Source: a virus | Virus record (IMG/VR): IMGVR_UViG_3300005753_000054 | Location: 1 to 26,938 of that record | DNA length: 26,938 nucleotides | Strand: one strand, 5' to 3' | Part shown: positions 5,755 to 14,041 of the stretch, one piece after another | How positions within the stretch are numbered: position 1 is the first letter of the stretch | Layout of the letters: the number at the start of each line of letters is the position of its first letter | Position numbers and translations under genes: made by a program | The notes under the pieces: generated by a model | Told to the model about the DNA's origin: nothing | The model's database searches: none | The model's input: only the letters and a program-made list of their open reading frames with translations

Positions 5755-6801
5755 ATGGTGCATCTTGTTTCTTCCAAAAAAGTCAGTTTTAAGTTTTTTA
5801 AAGAAATTCGATCCTCTTTATTCAGCGGAAAACTAAATAACAAGCAAGTCCAAGGTGTCAATATGACTATCCTTGAATGCAGCAAACACACCAGTGATGT
5901 GCGCCTACTTGCCTATATTTTGGCAACGTTTTATTTAGAAACAGGGAAAACCTTTCAAGCAATCAAAGAGATAGGTAGCGATGCCTATTTCTTCAATCGT
6001 TACGATCCTAAAGGCAAGAAACCCCATATTGCTAAAAGTCTGGGCAATACTTGTGCGGGTGATGGCGTTTTATTCCCTGGCATGGGGCATGTGCAGCTAA
6101 CGGGCCGCAGAAATTATGTATTTCAGTCCAAAAAGCACGGGATTGATCTAATCGGCAACCCACACTTAATGCTTAAAAATGAAATATCAATCCCTGTTTC
6201 CGTCCAAGGGATGTTAGATGGTGATTACACGAGCAGGCCATTATCGCGCTATATCAACAAAGATAAATGTGACTTCAACAATTCACGTCGTGTTGTAAAT
6301 GGCACAGACAGAGCAGAGGATATTGCGGCTTATGCTGAAAAATTCCTGTCTGCTATTAAATCGGCATTACTACAAATAGAACCTGTAGCCATTATATCCA
6401 AACAAGAAGCATTACCAAAATCGAAGAAGGCCCATGTAATCGATCCAATGACGAGTACTGTGCCAAATAGCACGACAATAGAGACAATCTCAATAAGAGG
6501 CGAGGACATCGATAACGATGAATACCTTGCTTATCAACTCAACCAAGCCACAAAACAGCACGCCGCGCTAATGGCCACGATTGAAAAGCCCGAATACCAA
6601 TCTAAAACAATTATCGCAGCAGTAGCGATGTTGTTATCACTCATGCTGACCCGTTTCGGCTTGAATATTTCTCCAGAAACCGCGCTAAATATCATCACAC
6701 TAGTGGTGACAATTGGTTTGCCAATTATTATCGCTTTGCGAAAGTGGAGCAAAAATAAGCCGATCAAAAAGCGAAAGTCCAGAAAAGAGGTTATTTTTTA
6801 A
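5755..6801 (+). CDS. GH19-type phage endolysin with two C-terminal membrane segments
   Basis: Phage muramidase/chitinase-like endolysin (348 residues) that cleaves cell-wall glycan at lysis. The domain runs from about 12 to 200: FFKEIRSSLFSGKL at the start, LATFYLETGKTFQAIKE (56-72) with likely catalytic E62 and E72, then GRRNY (117-121) and SRRVVNGTDRAEDI (177-190). There is no signal peptide. After a linker the C-terminus holds KPEYQSKTIIAA (278-289), a first hydrophobic segment (about 285-299), a second (about 309-328), and a very basic tail. The YQSKT-plus-TM module is often a separate small phage protein, so this is an endolysin fused to a membrane or holin-like module. It would be tethered to the inner membrane. 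The stop overlaps the next ATG (TAATG). Confidence 0.8.
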   Translation: MVHLVSSKKVSFKFFKEIRSSLFSGKLNNKQVQGVNMTILECSKHTSDVRLLAYILATFYLETGKTFQAIKEIGSDAYFFNRYDPKGKKPHIAKSLGNTCAGDGVLFPGMGHVQLTGRRNYVFQSKKHGIDLIGNPHLMLKNEISIPVSVQGMLDGDYTSRPLSRYINKDKCDFNNSRRVVNGTDRAEDIAAYAEKFLSAIKSALLQIEPVAIISKQEALPKSKKAHVIDPMTSTVPNSTTIETISIRGEDIDNDEYLAYQLNQATKQHAALMATIEKPEYQSKTIIAAVAMLLSLMLTRFGLNISPETALNIITLVVTIGLPIIIALRKWSKNKPIKKRKSRKEVIF

Positions 6802-7229
6802 TGTCAAAAAAGACAGATTTCCCTAAAAAGACAGCGATAAATTTAGCAGAGGTACAATCACAAGCCTGCCAAAATTTATTGAACCTACAAGAAGAACAGC
6901 ACCTAGGGCGACAGAAAAAGGAAGTTAAGCGTCATAAGCAGGCGATGCAAGAAATGCGGCGTGACGATACTGTACTGAGAATGGCGATTAGCGAAACATT
7001 TGGAATTACGCCTGCCTCCGCTGTGGGCGTATCCCCTCCTGAAAAATCACGACTCGAATCAAAAGAAGCCGTCAAATTAAATAAATCTCGTCAGGTAAAA
7101 AAAACAGTTGAGTCGATCCTAAAATTAGATGCACATGAGATTGATTCTGATAAAGCACTTGCAGCAATGTTAGCGCAAAACAACAATTACGAGGTAGTCG
7201 AAGATGAGCGTTCCAACAAACAAAGCTAA
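6801..7229 (+). CDS. Unrecognised basic helical protein in the lysis module
   Basis: A 142-residue, highly charged, mostly helical protein with a KR/E-rich segment (QKKEVKRHKQAMQEMRRDD, about 36-55) and an acidic end. No transmembrane segment or catalytic motif is visible, and I do not recognise the family. It starts at the endolysin stop (TAATG) and its end overlaps the next gene by 26 bases, so it is co-translated with lysis genes. The overlap with a PLA2-like gene may mean the two proteins work together. Confidence 0.65.
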   Translation: MSKKTDFPKKTAINLAEVQSQACQNLLNLQEEQHLGRQKKEVKRHKQAMQEMRRDDTVLRMAISETFGITPASAVGVSPPEKSRLESKEAVKLNKSRQVKKTVESILKLDAHEIDSDKALAAMLAQNNNYEVVEDERSNKQS

Positions 7230-7749
7230 CACGCTCCCCGTCGGGGTCAATGATCCAAAATGGCAACGTTCAGTGCCTGCACAAGCGCGACATGACAAGG
7301 GTTTTGTATCATCGAATGGCTGCGGAACAATAATGACAAAGGTTTTTATTGTTCGGTTTCTGACCTTCCCATTATCCTTAGATTTGCGAGTCCCCTGCTA
7401 TTGGCATGATGACGAGTACGGTGTGGGTGAAGATTTCCGTAGCGACGAACACAAAGAGCAAGCGGATTTGGATTTCAAAAAGAATCTTCAAATGGCCTTA
7501 AAAGCTTATCCTGAAAATCTAGGAAGAATTAGTAAATTCTTCTACGAATTACCCGATAGAATCCCTAATAAATGCCCTCTTGTGCTGCGTGCAGTAAAAG
7601 TATCTCCATCGGTATATAACCGTGTCACACCTAAACTAAAATTAGCATCAAGTGCCTATAAATTCCTCATTGATTTCACCATAAAATCAATCCCAGATTT
7701 ATATTGTTCTGCTTCAAAAATGGCAGGGCATACGGCTTACTGGAGATAA
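7204..7749 (+). CDS. Phospholipase A2-like phage protein
   Basis: A 181-residue protein with the segment PCYWHDDEYGVGED (64-77) followed by ADLDFKKNL (87-95). The C-x-x-H-D-x-x-Y-G motif followed by a D-x-D-F helix is the active-site pattern of phospholipase A2-like domains, with H68/D69 the expected catalytic pair. Such domains occur in phage proteins as membrane-active enzymes. No signal peptide is obvious. The gene sits between the endolysin and the holin, which suggests a role in membrane disruption or lysis, but a structural or host-effect role is possible. The motif is clear; the enzymatic activity is inferred. Confidence 0.55.
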   Translation: MSVPTNKANTLPVGVNDPKWQRSVPAQARHDKGFVSSNGCGTIMTKVFIVRFLTFPLSLDLRVPCYWHDDEYGVGEDFRSDEHKEQADLDFKKNLQMALKAYPENLGRISKFFYELPDRIPNKCPLVLRAVKVSPSVYNRVTPKLKLASSAYKFLIDFTIKSIPDLYCSASKMAGHTAYWR

Positions 7750-7753
7750 TACC

Positions 7754-8104
7754 TTGAGCCGTATGATAGAAAGTTTTGTCAACGCATACAATACGTTGCT
7801 TGATTTTCTCGATAATCATGTATTGATTGCCTCACTTATACTTTTTGCGGCACTAACCAATGCGATGATACAGCTAAAAAAAGCGAGGGGTGAAAGCAAG
7901 GTATTTGGTTTCATTGATTTCCTAATCGAATTAATTGCCGCTATTTTTGCAGGGATCGTCTCTGTATTGTTTGCGGTGCAATACAACGCGACACCCGTAG
8001 AACTGGGTATTGCAGCAGGCTGTGGTGCATTTTTAGGGATTCGCGGATTAAATGCTTTTGGTGATTTAATTTTGAGACATTACACAAACAAAATAGAAAA
8101 ATGA
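7754..8104 (+). CDS. LydA-type (holin superfamily III) phage holin
   Basis: A 116-residue membrane protein with three hydrophobic segments (about 22-40, 52-75, 80-97) and a basic C-terminus, fitting the P1 LydA-like holins that form inner-membrane lesions to release or activate endolysin. The GxxxGxRG turn near 90-98 is typical. The TTG at 7754 has GGAG 8 nt upstream and is the likelier start; the in-frame ATG at 7763 would remove three residues. The stop overlaps the next start (ATGA). Confidence 0.72.
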   Translation: MSRMIESFVNAYNTLLDFLDNHVLIASLILFAALTNAMIQLKKARGESKVFGFIDFLIELIAAIFAGIVSVLFAVQYNATPVELGIAAGCGAFLGIRGLNAFGDLILRHYTNKIEK

Positions 8105-8232
8105 AACAAGAAGACCACGAAACATCTTTACCTGCGGCATACGGCATTGCAAGAAGTCTATTGATACTGTTCTTTATCGTATCACTAGCGATTGGCGGGT
8201 TTAGATTGGTTAAATGGTTTATAGGATTCTAG
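8101..8232 (+). CDS. Small one-TM protein after the holin
   Basis: A 43-residue protein beginning MKQEDHETSLPAAYG, with one hydrophobic stretch (about 19-35) and the end RLVKWFIGF. It starts in the holin stop (ATGA). By place and form it could be a holin partner, antiholin or spanin-like peptide. No lipobox cysteine is present, so it is not an Rz1-type lipoprotein. Confidence 0.6.
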   Translation: MKQEDHETSLPAAYGIARSLLILFFIVSLAIGGFRLVKWFIGF

Positions 8233-8240
8233 AGTAGAAA

Positions 8241-8330
8241 ATGAAATTATTTTTAGATACAGAATGTACAGGGTCACACCAAAATACAACGCTGATGCAT
8301 ATTGTTGCAGATAATGTATCCGGTCTATAA
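8241..8330 (+). CDS. Very small ORF overlapping gpD start
   Basis: A 29-residue frame (MKLFLDTECTGSHQ...) starting 8 bases after the previous stop, with a weak AG-rich upstream sequence, and overlapping the first codons of the gpD gene. No family is recognised. It may be a leader peptide that couples translation into gpD, or a decayed start of a longer gene such as tail protein X, or not coding at all. Confidence 0.25.
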   Translation: MKLFLDTECTGSHQNTTLMHIVADNVSGL

Positions 8331-9375
8331 AATTTTATCTAATAACGCCGATATTACAAAGGCAATAGCAGAACGCCTTTACGAACTTATCGTTGTTGAC
8401 AATGCGGGATTTAAAAATGACAAATTCACCTTGCGACTCGATGATCAAAAACCCTGGGTGAAAATTCCAAAATATGGTACAAAAGTACAGATATTTATGG
8501 GATATCAATATAAAAATAACTCAGAAATGCCGAGTGTTATAGGTGATATGGGTATCTATTATGTCGATGAAGCCGCTTCTGATAATAAGCCAAATGTATT
8601 AACGATTACAGGGCGTTCAGCAGATACAGGCGGCACGTTAAAATTTACGAAATCAAGAACATGGGAAGACACAACGATAAAGGAAATATTGTCAACCATT
8701 GCAGCAGAACACGGCAAAGATTTTTTTGCAGGTGAGTCAGTAGCGGATGAATATTATGATGTAAAAGTTCAGCATAACTCTAGCGATCAAAAATTTCTTG
8801 CTAAAATTGCACACGAAAAACAGGCAATATTCAAGGTCGTTAACGATACATTAATTATTGCAAGACGCGGGGAAACAAAGAGTAAAAGTGGCGGTACAGT
8901 TGTGCCTTTTGTTTTAACCGATAAATATTTAAACAAGGTGTCGTGGCGAATACATCTTGTTAATGAGTATACCTATGTATCTGCTAGATATATGTCAAAA
9001 GAAAAAGGGAAACAACTGGAAATAAAGAAAAACGTTCCGCCAAAGTATGTACTAAATCCTGATGAAAAAAACTTAACGTTAGACACTGTATATCCATCAG
9101 CAGAAGAAGCAATGGATGCGATTGATAGTGCAATTGAAGAGCTAATTTTTGGCAAAGAAAGGTTGACATTAAATGAAATGGTTGGACATCCATTATTGAG
9201 AGCGGAAAGGAAAATCTATGTCTATGACGGAAATATACGCCCAGAGATTTACATGGATCAGTTTTCAGGAAAGCCTAAAGCATGGCTTGTTTCCTCAATT
9301 ACGCACAGAATGGTGGGATCCTCCTCCACATACACGATGTCAGCAGACTGTGAAATTTGGAAAGAAAAGGATTGA
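8314..9375 (+). CDS. Baseplate hub, P2 late control protein D-like
   Basis: 353-residue protein of the P2 gpD / Mu gp44 hub family, which sits under the spike at the centre of the contractile-tail baseplate. The N-terminus PVYKILSNNADIT...RLYELIVVDN followed by KFTLRLDD is the usual gpD opening. GKDFFAGESVADEYYD and FLAKIAHEKQAIFKV (about 165-180) match the domain that continues ...LLARLA...A.FKV in this family. YTMSADCEIW ends it. An upstream TTG at 8302 is open, but the ATG at 8314 fits the family start better. In P2 the D gene follows T and U at the far end of the tail operon; here it lies between lysis and head genes. Confidence 0.75.
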   Translation: MYPVYKILSNNADITKAIAERLYELIVVDNAGFKNDKFTLRLDDQKPWVKIPKYGTKVQIFMGYQYKNNSEMPSVIGDMGIYYVDEAASDNKPNVLTITGRSADTGGTLKFTKSRTWEDTTIKEILSTIAAEHGKDFFAGESVADEYYDVKVQHNSSDQKFLAKIAHEKQAIFKVVNDTLIIARRGETKSKSGGTVVPFVLTDKYLNKVSWRIHLVNEYTYVSARYMSKEKGKQLEIKKNVPPKYVLNPDEKNLTLDTVYPSAEEAMDAIDSAIEELIFGKERLTLNEMVGHPLLRAERKIYVYDGNIRPEIYMDQFSGKPKAWLVSSITHRMVGSSSTYTMSADCEIWKEKD

Positions 9376-9424
9376 GTGCAGCTAATTTCATTAACATCAA
9401 TGCAACTTATACAGGGGATTTGCA

Positions 9425-9838
9425 ATGCCACGAAAACGAGGACTTAACACGCATGATGATGTTATTGAGCTAGTATCCGATTATTGTCATTTTTGTCCCG
9501 CTCAATTATCTGCAATGACAACACAGTTGTGCCAAAAAAAATTAAGTAAATCAGAGATAATGCACATCCGTGATAAATACAGCATTACCTACACCCAACC
9601 CTCTCCTATTATGTTTAGGATACATGATATTGCTGTATTACTCGGTGTTAAGCAAAAAAATGTATGGGATTGGATTTACTCGGAAAAAATAGCCTACAAA
9701 TATGTAGCAGAGCCGTCACCGTGCAATGCAGTTATTACACGATACTCAGTAGCTAAATTTATCCGCACCTACCCGGGCGAAGTGAATATAAAGAAAATGA
9801 ATTTCACCGCGATTGTTGACGTATTAACGCCTGAATAA
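9425..9838 (+). CDS. Helix-turn-helix DNA-binding protein
   Basis: 137 residues. A MerR/excisionase-like winged helix is visible: FRIHDIAVLLGVKQKNVWDW (64-83), a short wing, and ITRYSVAKFIRTYP (104-117). A CHFC pair lies at 21-24. AGGGGA 5-6 nt upstream supports the ATG. It opens the stretch leading to the head genes and may activate late transcription, as Ogr/Delta-like regulators do in P2 phages, but it is not an Ogr homologue by sequence. Confidence 0.55.
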   Translation: MPRKRGLNTHDDVIELVSDYCHFCPAQLSAMTTQLCQKKLSKSEIMHIRDKYSITYTQPSPIMFRIHDIAVLLGVKQKNVWDWIYSEKIAYKYVAEPSPCNAVITRYSVAKFIRTYPGEVNIKKMNFTAIVDVLTPE

Positions 9839-9859
9839 AACTCATAATGAGAATGTATT

Positions 9860-9967
9860 ATGTTAATCAAAATTAAAGCCACATTAGCTTGTTCTTTGTT
9901 CCCAGAGTTTCTAGAAAGAAAGCTGATGTCTTGTCAAGAGCACTCTATCGTGGTGATTTATGAGTAA
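9860..9967 (+). CDS. Small ORF of unknown function
   Basis: A 35-residue frame (MLIKIKATLACSLFPEFLER...) whose stop overlaps the next gene by 8 bases. There is no recognised family and no metal-binding cysteines of the Mu Com type. The overlap hints at translational coupling; otherwise support is weak. Confidence 0.25.
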   Translation: MLIKIKATLACSLFPEFLERKLMSCQEHSIVVIYE

Positions 9968-10445
9968 TACTTTACATGATAAATACAAAAAAAATACGGG
10001 TGTTGGTGCAGGAATAACTGTCCCTGCTTTTAATGAGATATTTGACATATTTTCCATAAATATAATGGAAAGTGGTTCTTTACTGCATTTTAAAGAAAAT
10101 GAGGTTGAGGAAATTAGAGAAATAGCCCGATCAGTAGTCTATTTAACGCTATCTAAATTAAGTGCAATATTCACCCTCTATTTAGATAGAGATCAAGGGG
10201 ATTTAAAAAAAGAAGAGGACGATGCAAAGCCCATCTTAACTTTTGTTGTCCCTGCAATGGTAATGAATGCACAGTTTTTGTTTTATTATAATTTAGAAGA
10301 AGAACGGCTATCAAGTTACAATATTATGACCGAAACAGGGTATATTTTGGGTGTTTTTTTAAAGACAATGGATGAGTGGCGAACCTCATCGCCGTGGTTT
10401 ACATCAGCGTTATCTACGCCAATTGACGCTAATTTGTTAAATTAA
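9960..10445 (+). CDS. Hypothetical phage protein
   Basis: 161 residues, predicted helical, with an acidic middle (DQGDLKKEEDDAK) and hydrophobic helices (about 58-72, 91-107), but no clear transmembrane protein character. No family recognised. It precedes another unknown gene and the portal gene, the position usually held by terminase subunits, but no terminase motif is visible. Confidence 0.6.
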   Translation: MSNTLHDKYKKNTGVGAGITVPAFNEIFDIFSINIMESGSLLHFKENEVEEIREIARSVVYLTLSKLSAIFTLYLDRDQGDLKKEEDDAKPILTFVVPAMVMNAQFLFYYNLEEERLSSYNIMTETGYILGVFLKTMDEWRTSSPWFTSALSTPIDANLLN

Positions 10446-10459
10446 GCAGGAATCTTAAA

Positions 10460-11224
10460 ATGGATCACAGTACAAAAAAGAAAGAACCTATTAACATAGG
10501 CAGATTTTCGGATAATGGGCAGAATATAAAAATGGATAAAGTACTAGGGGAAAAAAATGAAAGCCTTAATAATATAAATGAACTAATTCTAGAATCAGAA
10601 CAATTGATTAAAGAGTGTGCCACCGTATCAGGGGTTGAGGGTAATACTGATAGTGCATCAGCTGTAATGTTTCTGGATATGCAGAGTTTAAATACATGGG
10701 TAACATTATCAATAACGCTGTATTTTTTATACGAAAGTCGGGATTATGAAAAGTTCGAGTATTTTGGCGAAAATGATGTAGGATTCAGGGCATTCATCGA
10801 ACAAAATACGTCTATTAAGTATCGAAAAGCAATGTATATGGTCGGTCTTGGACGAATGACCATTGAAGAACCTAAAGTAATGCAATTAATGGATGGGGTT
10901 GGCTGGTCATTAGCTGTTGAAATATCTAAGGCGTATTTGTCGGAAAATATAACCTTTGAGCAAATCCCTACATTAGTAAGAGCAGCTAAGGTGTCGCGAG
11001 AAGAAATGCGTAAAGTTCTCGCTAGTCTAAAAGGCGATGAAAAGGACGACGCACCCCTTTTTATGAAGTTTGGATTTTCCGTGTCAGAAGAAACAGGCAA
11101 GCGCCTTGGTAACATCATTTCAAATATGCTGACAGAAGGCCATGCAACGACAGAAAATCAAGCGTTTGAAAAACTAATATTGGAGGGTTCTAATTTCTTT
11201 AATATTAGAGCCTATGATGAATAA
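10460..11224 (+). CDS. Hypothetical protein before the portal gene
   Basis: 254 residues with a well-placed AGGA upstream. The N-terminal 45 residues are polar. The middle contains KYRKAMYMVGLGRMTIEE..QLMDGVGWSLAVEISKAYL then AAKVSREEMRKVLASLKG (about 116-195), a helical repeat-like arrangement that looks like a nucleic-acid-binding or adaptor fold. It ends in an acidic tail that overlaps the portal start. Position would suit a small terminase, but I see no supporting motif and do not call it so. Confidence 0.6.
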   Translation: MDHSTKKKEPINIGRFSDNGQNIKMDKVLGEKNESLNNINELILESEQLIKECATVSGVEGNTDSASAVMFLDMQSLNTWVTLSITLYFLYESRDYEKFEYFGENDVGFRAFIEQNTSIKYRKAMYMVGLGRMTIEEPKVMQLMDGVGWSLAVEISKAYLSENITFEQIPTLVRAAKVSREEMRKVLASLKGDEKDDAPLFMKFGFSVSEETGKRLGNIISNMLTEGHATTENQAFEKLILEGSNFFNIRAYDE

Positions 11225-12650
11225 ATCTAAACGAAAAAACCATAGAAGACCCTCTAAATCCTCTTTCGCATTATCAAGCATTGAATTTAATTCAAAGTCA
11301 ATAATGCAAATAGATGATGACAGTGAGGGCGTTGGCTTAGCCGAAGCACATGGAGGTGATGATACCTTACTAATACCCTTGTTTTCTATTTCAAGACTCA
11401 ATCTTTATCCTTACAAAAATGACACATTACTACAGTGTATTTCGGCAATGGTTGCAAACATATCATCCACCTCAGAAACTATATTTATAGACGCTGATCT
11501 TATTATGGGAAAGGAGGAAGGTGCTAATTTAGAAAATGAGTTATTGTCAGATATAAAGAAAAATTGTTCGGGCAAGAAAACATTAACTAAAGTGCGAGAG
11601 ATTTATAGAAATCATTTAGAAACATTTGGATTTGCTTTTGTTGAGATAGTAAGAGATGGAGTTGGTACAACAGCAATAATACATAATGTAAGTCCTCTTA
11701 TTACGCGTATCATCGATGCAAAAGAGGAAACGCTTGTGACTGAGTATGTTCACCGAAAAGGTGAACGAGTAGGCATAGAAAGAACGAGAACATTCTATAA
11801 ATTCATTCAGCGGAACAATAAAGGCGACATTCGTTACTTTAAGGAATTTGGCGATCCGAGAGGAATGGAATCGACAACAGGGAAGTTCCTTAGTGGTGGG
11901 GTTAAGGGCGATGCAACAGAAATAGCAATGTCATCATTGTGCGAGAACGGTTCACCTTATGGATTTCCTCGTTGGATAAATCAACTCCCATCGGTAATTG
12001 GTTCAAGGAAAGCCGAGAATGTGAATGTTGTATTTTTTGATTCAAATGCAATTCCCGATATGGTTGTACTGGTTTCAGGTGGCTCATTATCGGATGACTC
12101 ATTTAACGAAATTGAAGAAAAGTTGACGAGCAATAAAGGGGCGGATTCTTTAAATAATATTATTGTATTGGAAGCATATGGCGATGAAGAAGCTAGCGAC
12201 GATAATGGTAAGATACCTCCGCCAAAAATAGAAATAAAACCCTTATCGGATAGTCGTCAATCGGATCAATTGTTCGGAAAATACATTGATAAATGCACTA
12301 AATCAATTAGACGTTCCTTTAGATTGCCTCCAATCTTATTGGGTGCAGCAGGTGCTGATTACAATAGAGCGACAGCTGAAGCATCAATAAAACTTGCCGA
12401 ATCACAAGTATTTCATTCGGCAAGAAAAGAGGAAATCGACTTTTTTAATGGATTAATTCAGATTGAATATAAACCGCTGCGTTACGCCAAATATATTGGT
12501 AACACGCCAGCCAATACCAATATTATCGAAATATCTAAAATACTAGAAAAGATCGGTCATAAAATGGGGCTTAGCGAGAAAGAATATAGAACAATACTAA
12601 ATGATGCACTTAGTACAAATATTTTCACTAGATGTAAGGTGCAAACATAA
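11214..12650 (+). CDS. Phage portal protein
   Basis: 478-residue portal of the PBSX/HK97-like class, the dodecameric ring at one capsid vertex through which DNA is packaged. Evidence includes LETFGFAFVEIVRDG (about 139-153), VTEYVHRKG, and the diagnostic late segment SIRRSFRLPPILLGAAGADY followed by NRATAEAS (about 363-388). The opening residues are strongly basic. It overlaps the upstream gene by 11 bases and its stop overlaps the next start (TAATG). The large terminase gene that normally precedes a portal is not present upstream in this window. Confidence 0.85.
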   Translation: MMNKSKRKNHRRPSKSSFALSSIEFNSKSIMQIDDDSEGVGLAEAHGGDDTLLIPLFSISRLNLYPYKNDTLLQCISAMVANISSTSETIFIDADLIMGKEEGANLENELLSDIKKNCSGKKTLTKVREIYRNHLETFGFAFVEIVRDGVGTTAIIHNVSPLITRIIDAKEETLVTEYVHRKGERVGIERTRTFYKFIQRNNKGDIRYFKEFGDPRGMESTTGKFLSGGVKGDATEIAMSSLCENGSPYGFPRWINQLPSVIGSRKAENVNVVFFDSNAIPDMVVLVSGGSLSDDSFNEIEEKLTSNKGADSLNNIIVLEAYGDEEASDDNGKIPPPKIEIKPLSDSRQSDQLFGKYIDKCTKSIRRSFRLPPILLGAAGADYNRATAEASIKLAESQVFHSARKEEIDFFNGLIQIEYKPLRYAKYIGNTPANTNIIEISKILEKIGHKMGLSEKEYRTILNDALSTNIFTRCKVQT

Positions 12651-13477
12651 TGGCTTTGGATGTTAGTGAGTATACGGGTATTTATGATGGTGTAGACGCA
12701 TTATTTAGCGCAGTAGAAAATTCACCTTGGTCTAAAGAGGAAAACTATATTGCCGCCATATTATTGTTTTTCTCCTATAACTCAATTGAAAGCACCAAAA
12801 CCGTGTTATCTCCATTATGGTCAAACTTTTCTGAGAATATCAATATATTATCAGAGGGTGGTAACGTGCCGACTACTAAACCAACTATTAAGAAAATGCA
12901 GCCAGCTTCATTGCAGTCAGTAACCGCAGGTTGGAACGAATCAGCAAATTATAGTATTGAAGAGCCTCAAAATTACCCATCAATGCTTGAGTATTCCACG
13001 GATATTGCTCGACAGATAAAAGAAGGATATTCAGAACGCTATGTATCAATCGCTAACAAATTACTAAGCGATTATACAAAAGAAAAAATAGAGAATGGCG
13101 AAAGAGAAGGTGAGCCCTTGCCTGAATACTATGAGAGAAAAGTTACAGATAGTAATCATTGGAAATTAGTTGCAGCAGCAGCAATGTCACGCTCATACCA
13201 TTATGGATTCTATCGAGCAACACAGAGCCAAGGTTTAACGCAGTGCCAATTAGTTGCACAGTTAGACCATAGAACATCAAAAATATGCCGTAGCCTACAC
13301 GGCACTACTTTTTATGTGGCTAATGCCATTGCAACAATGGAAGATCAAGCTAAATTGACGTTAAGTGATTTAAAAACAAGTTATCCGTGGGCAAAAAATG
13401 TAACCGATTTAAATACAGATCAACGCTTACCTCCTTTCCATGCAAGATGCCGTACAACCGTCCACATTGTAGGTTAA
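12650..13477 (+). CDS. Mu gpF / SPP1 gp7-like minor head protein
   Basis: 275 residues. The C-terminal domain is typical of the Mu F-like head morphogenesis family: QLDHRTSKICRSLHGT (about 204-219) and the end PPFHARCRTT (261-270), with paired cysteines and histidine. These proteins bind portal and are carried in the head, possibly helping DNA ejection. The first 150 residues are family-poor. The position right after portal is canonical. Confidence 0.85.
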   Translation: MALDVSEYTGIYDGVDALFSAVENSPWSKEENYIAAILLFFSYNSIESTKTVLSPLWSNFSENINILSEGGNVPTTKPTIKKMQPASLQSVTAGWNESANYSIEEPQNYPSMLEYSTDIARQIKEGYSERYVSIANKLLSDYTKEKIENGEREGEPLPEYYERKVTDSNHWKLVAAAAMSRSYHYGFYRATQSQGLTQCQLVAQLDHRTSKICRSLHGTTFYVANAIATMEDQAKLTLSDLKTSYPWAKNVTDLNTDQRLPPFHARCRTTVHIVG

Positions 13478-13479
13478 AT

Positions 13480-14037
13480 ATGACAGAACGTAGAATTGTT
13501 TACGGGGTAGTTTACCCCGTAAATCGCCCCGATACCGATAATGAATTCATGCTAGCAGAAGATGTAGAAATGGCAGCGCATTCATTTATGGAAAACATAT
13601 ACAAGCAACAGGGAGGGGGGATTGATTATATGCATAACTGGGAATTAGCAGATGCACATCCCGTTGAAAGTTATATTTGCCCTGTTGATATTCCAGAAAT
13701 GAAATTTATAAAAGGTGACTGGATACTGGGCGTTAAAATTAATGATGATGATCTATGGGATAAAGTTAAAGTCGGTGATATTGGCGGTTATTCGTTAGCC
13801 GCATTAACGGATAGTGTGGAGGTTGACACTGTATTGGATAACCCTCAATATTTTATTGGTATTACTCAACCCGACCATGAAGATAGCCATGTACACTTAT
13901 TTCATCTGAATATAAATAAAATGGGGCGAATCGTATCAGGTTGCACTAGTATGACTAACCATCATTCTCACAAGATAACGAGCGGCACGGTAACGAATGA
14001 AGAAAAAAAACATAAACATAGAATAATCGTAAGATAA
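13480..14037 (+). CDS. XkdF-like prohead protease
   Basis: 186 residues from the ATG at 13480, two bases after the upstream stop; the frame is open further left but overlaps the previous gene. YGVVYPVNRPDTDNEFM (8-24), GIDYMHNW (47-54), VESYICP (62-68), GDWILGVKI (79-87) and GDIGGYSLAA (99-108) match the XkdF-type serine protease family. H52 and S105 are the likely catalytic residues. The C-terminus is histidine-rich (HVHLFHL, NHHSHK, KHKHR), like the H-x-H tails seen in some phage relatives. It should cleave scaffold or capsid during maturation. Confidence 0.7.
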   Translation: MTERRIVYGVVYPVNRPDTDNEFMLAEDVEMAAHSFMENIYKQQGGGIDYMHNWELADAHPVESYICPVDIPEMKFIKGDWILGVKINDDDLWDKVKVGDIGGYSLAALTDSVEVDTVLDNPQYFIGITQPDHEDSHVHLFHLNINKMGRIVSGCTSMTNHHSHKITSGTVTNEEKKHKHRIIVR

Positions 14038-14041
14038 TATT

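Noticed and set aside
7941-8147. Minus-strand 68-residue frame opposite the holin
   Set aside because: Antisense to two overlapping plus-strand lysis genes with clear membrane segments.
8241-8330. DTECTG as an exonuclease DEDD motif
   Set aside because: The frame is only 29 residues, with none of the remaining motifs.
9860-9967. Com-like translational activator
   Set aside because: Mu Com has zinc-finger CxxC pairs; this peptide has isolated cysteines only.
10460-11224. Small terminase subunit
   Set aside because: The position would suit, but no N-terminal HTH or partner large subunit is visible.
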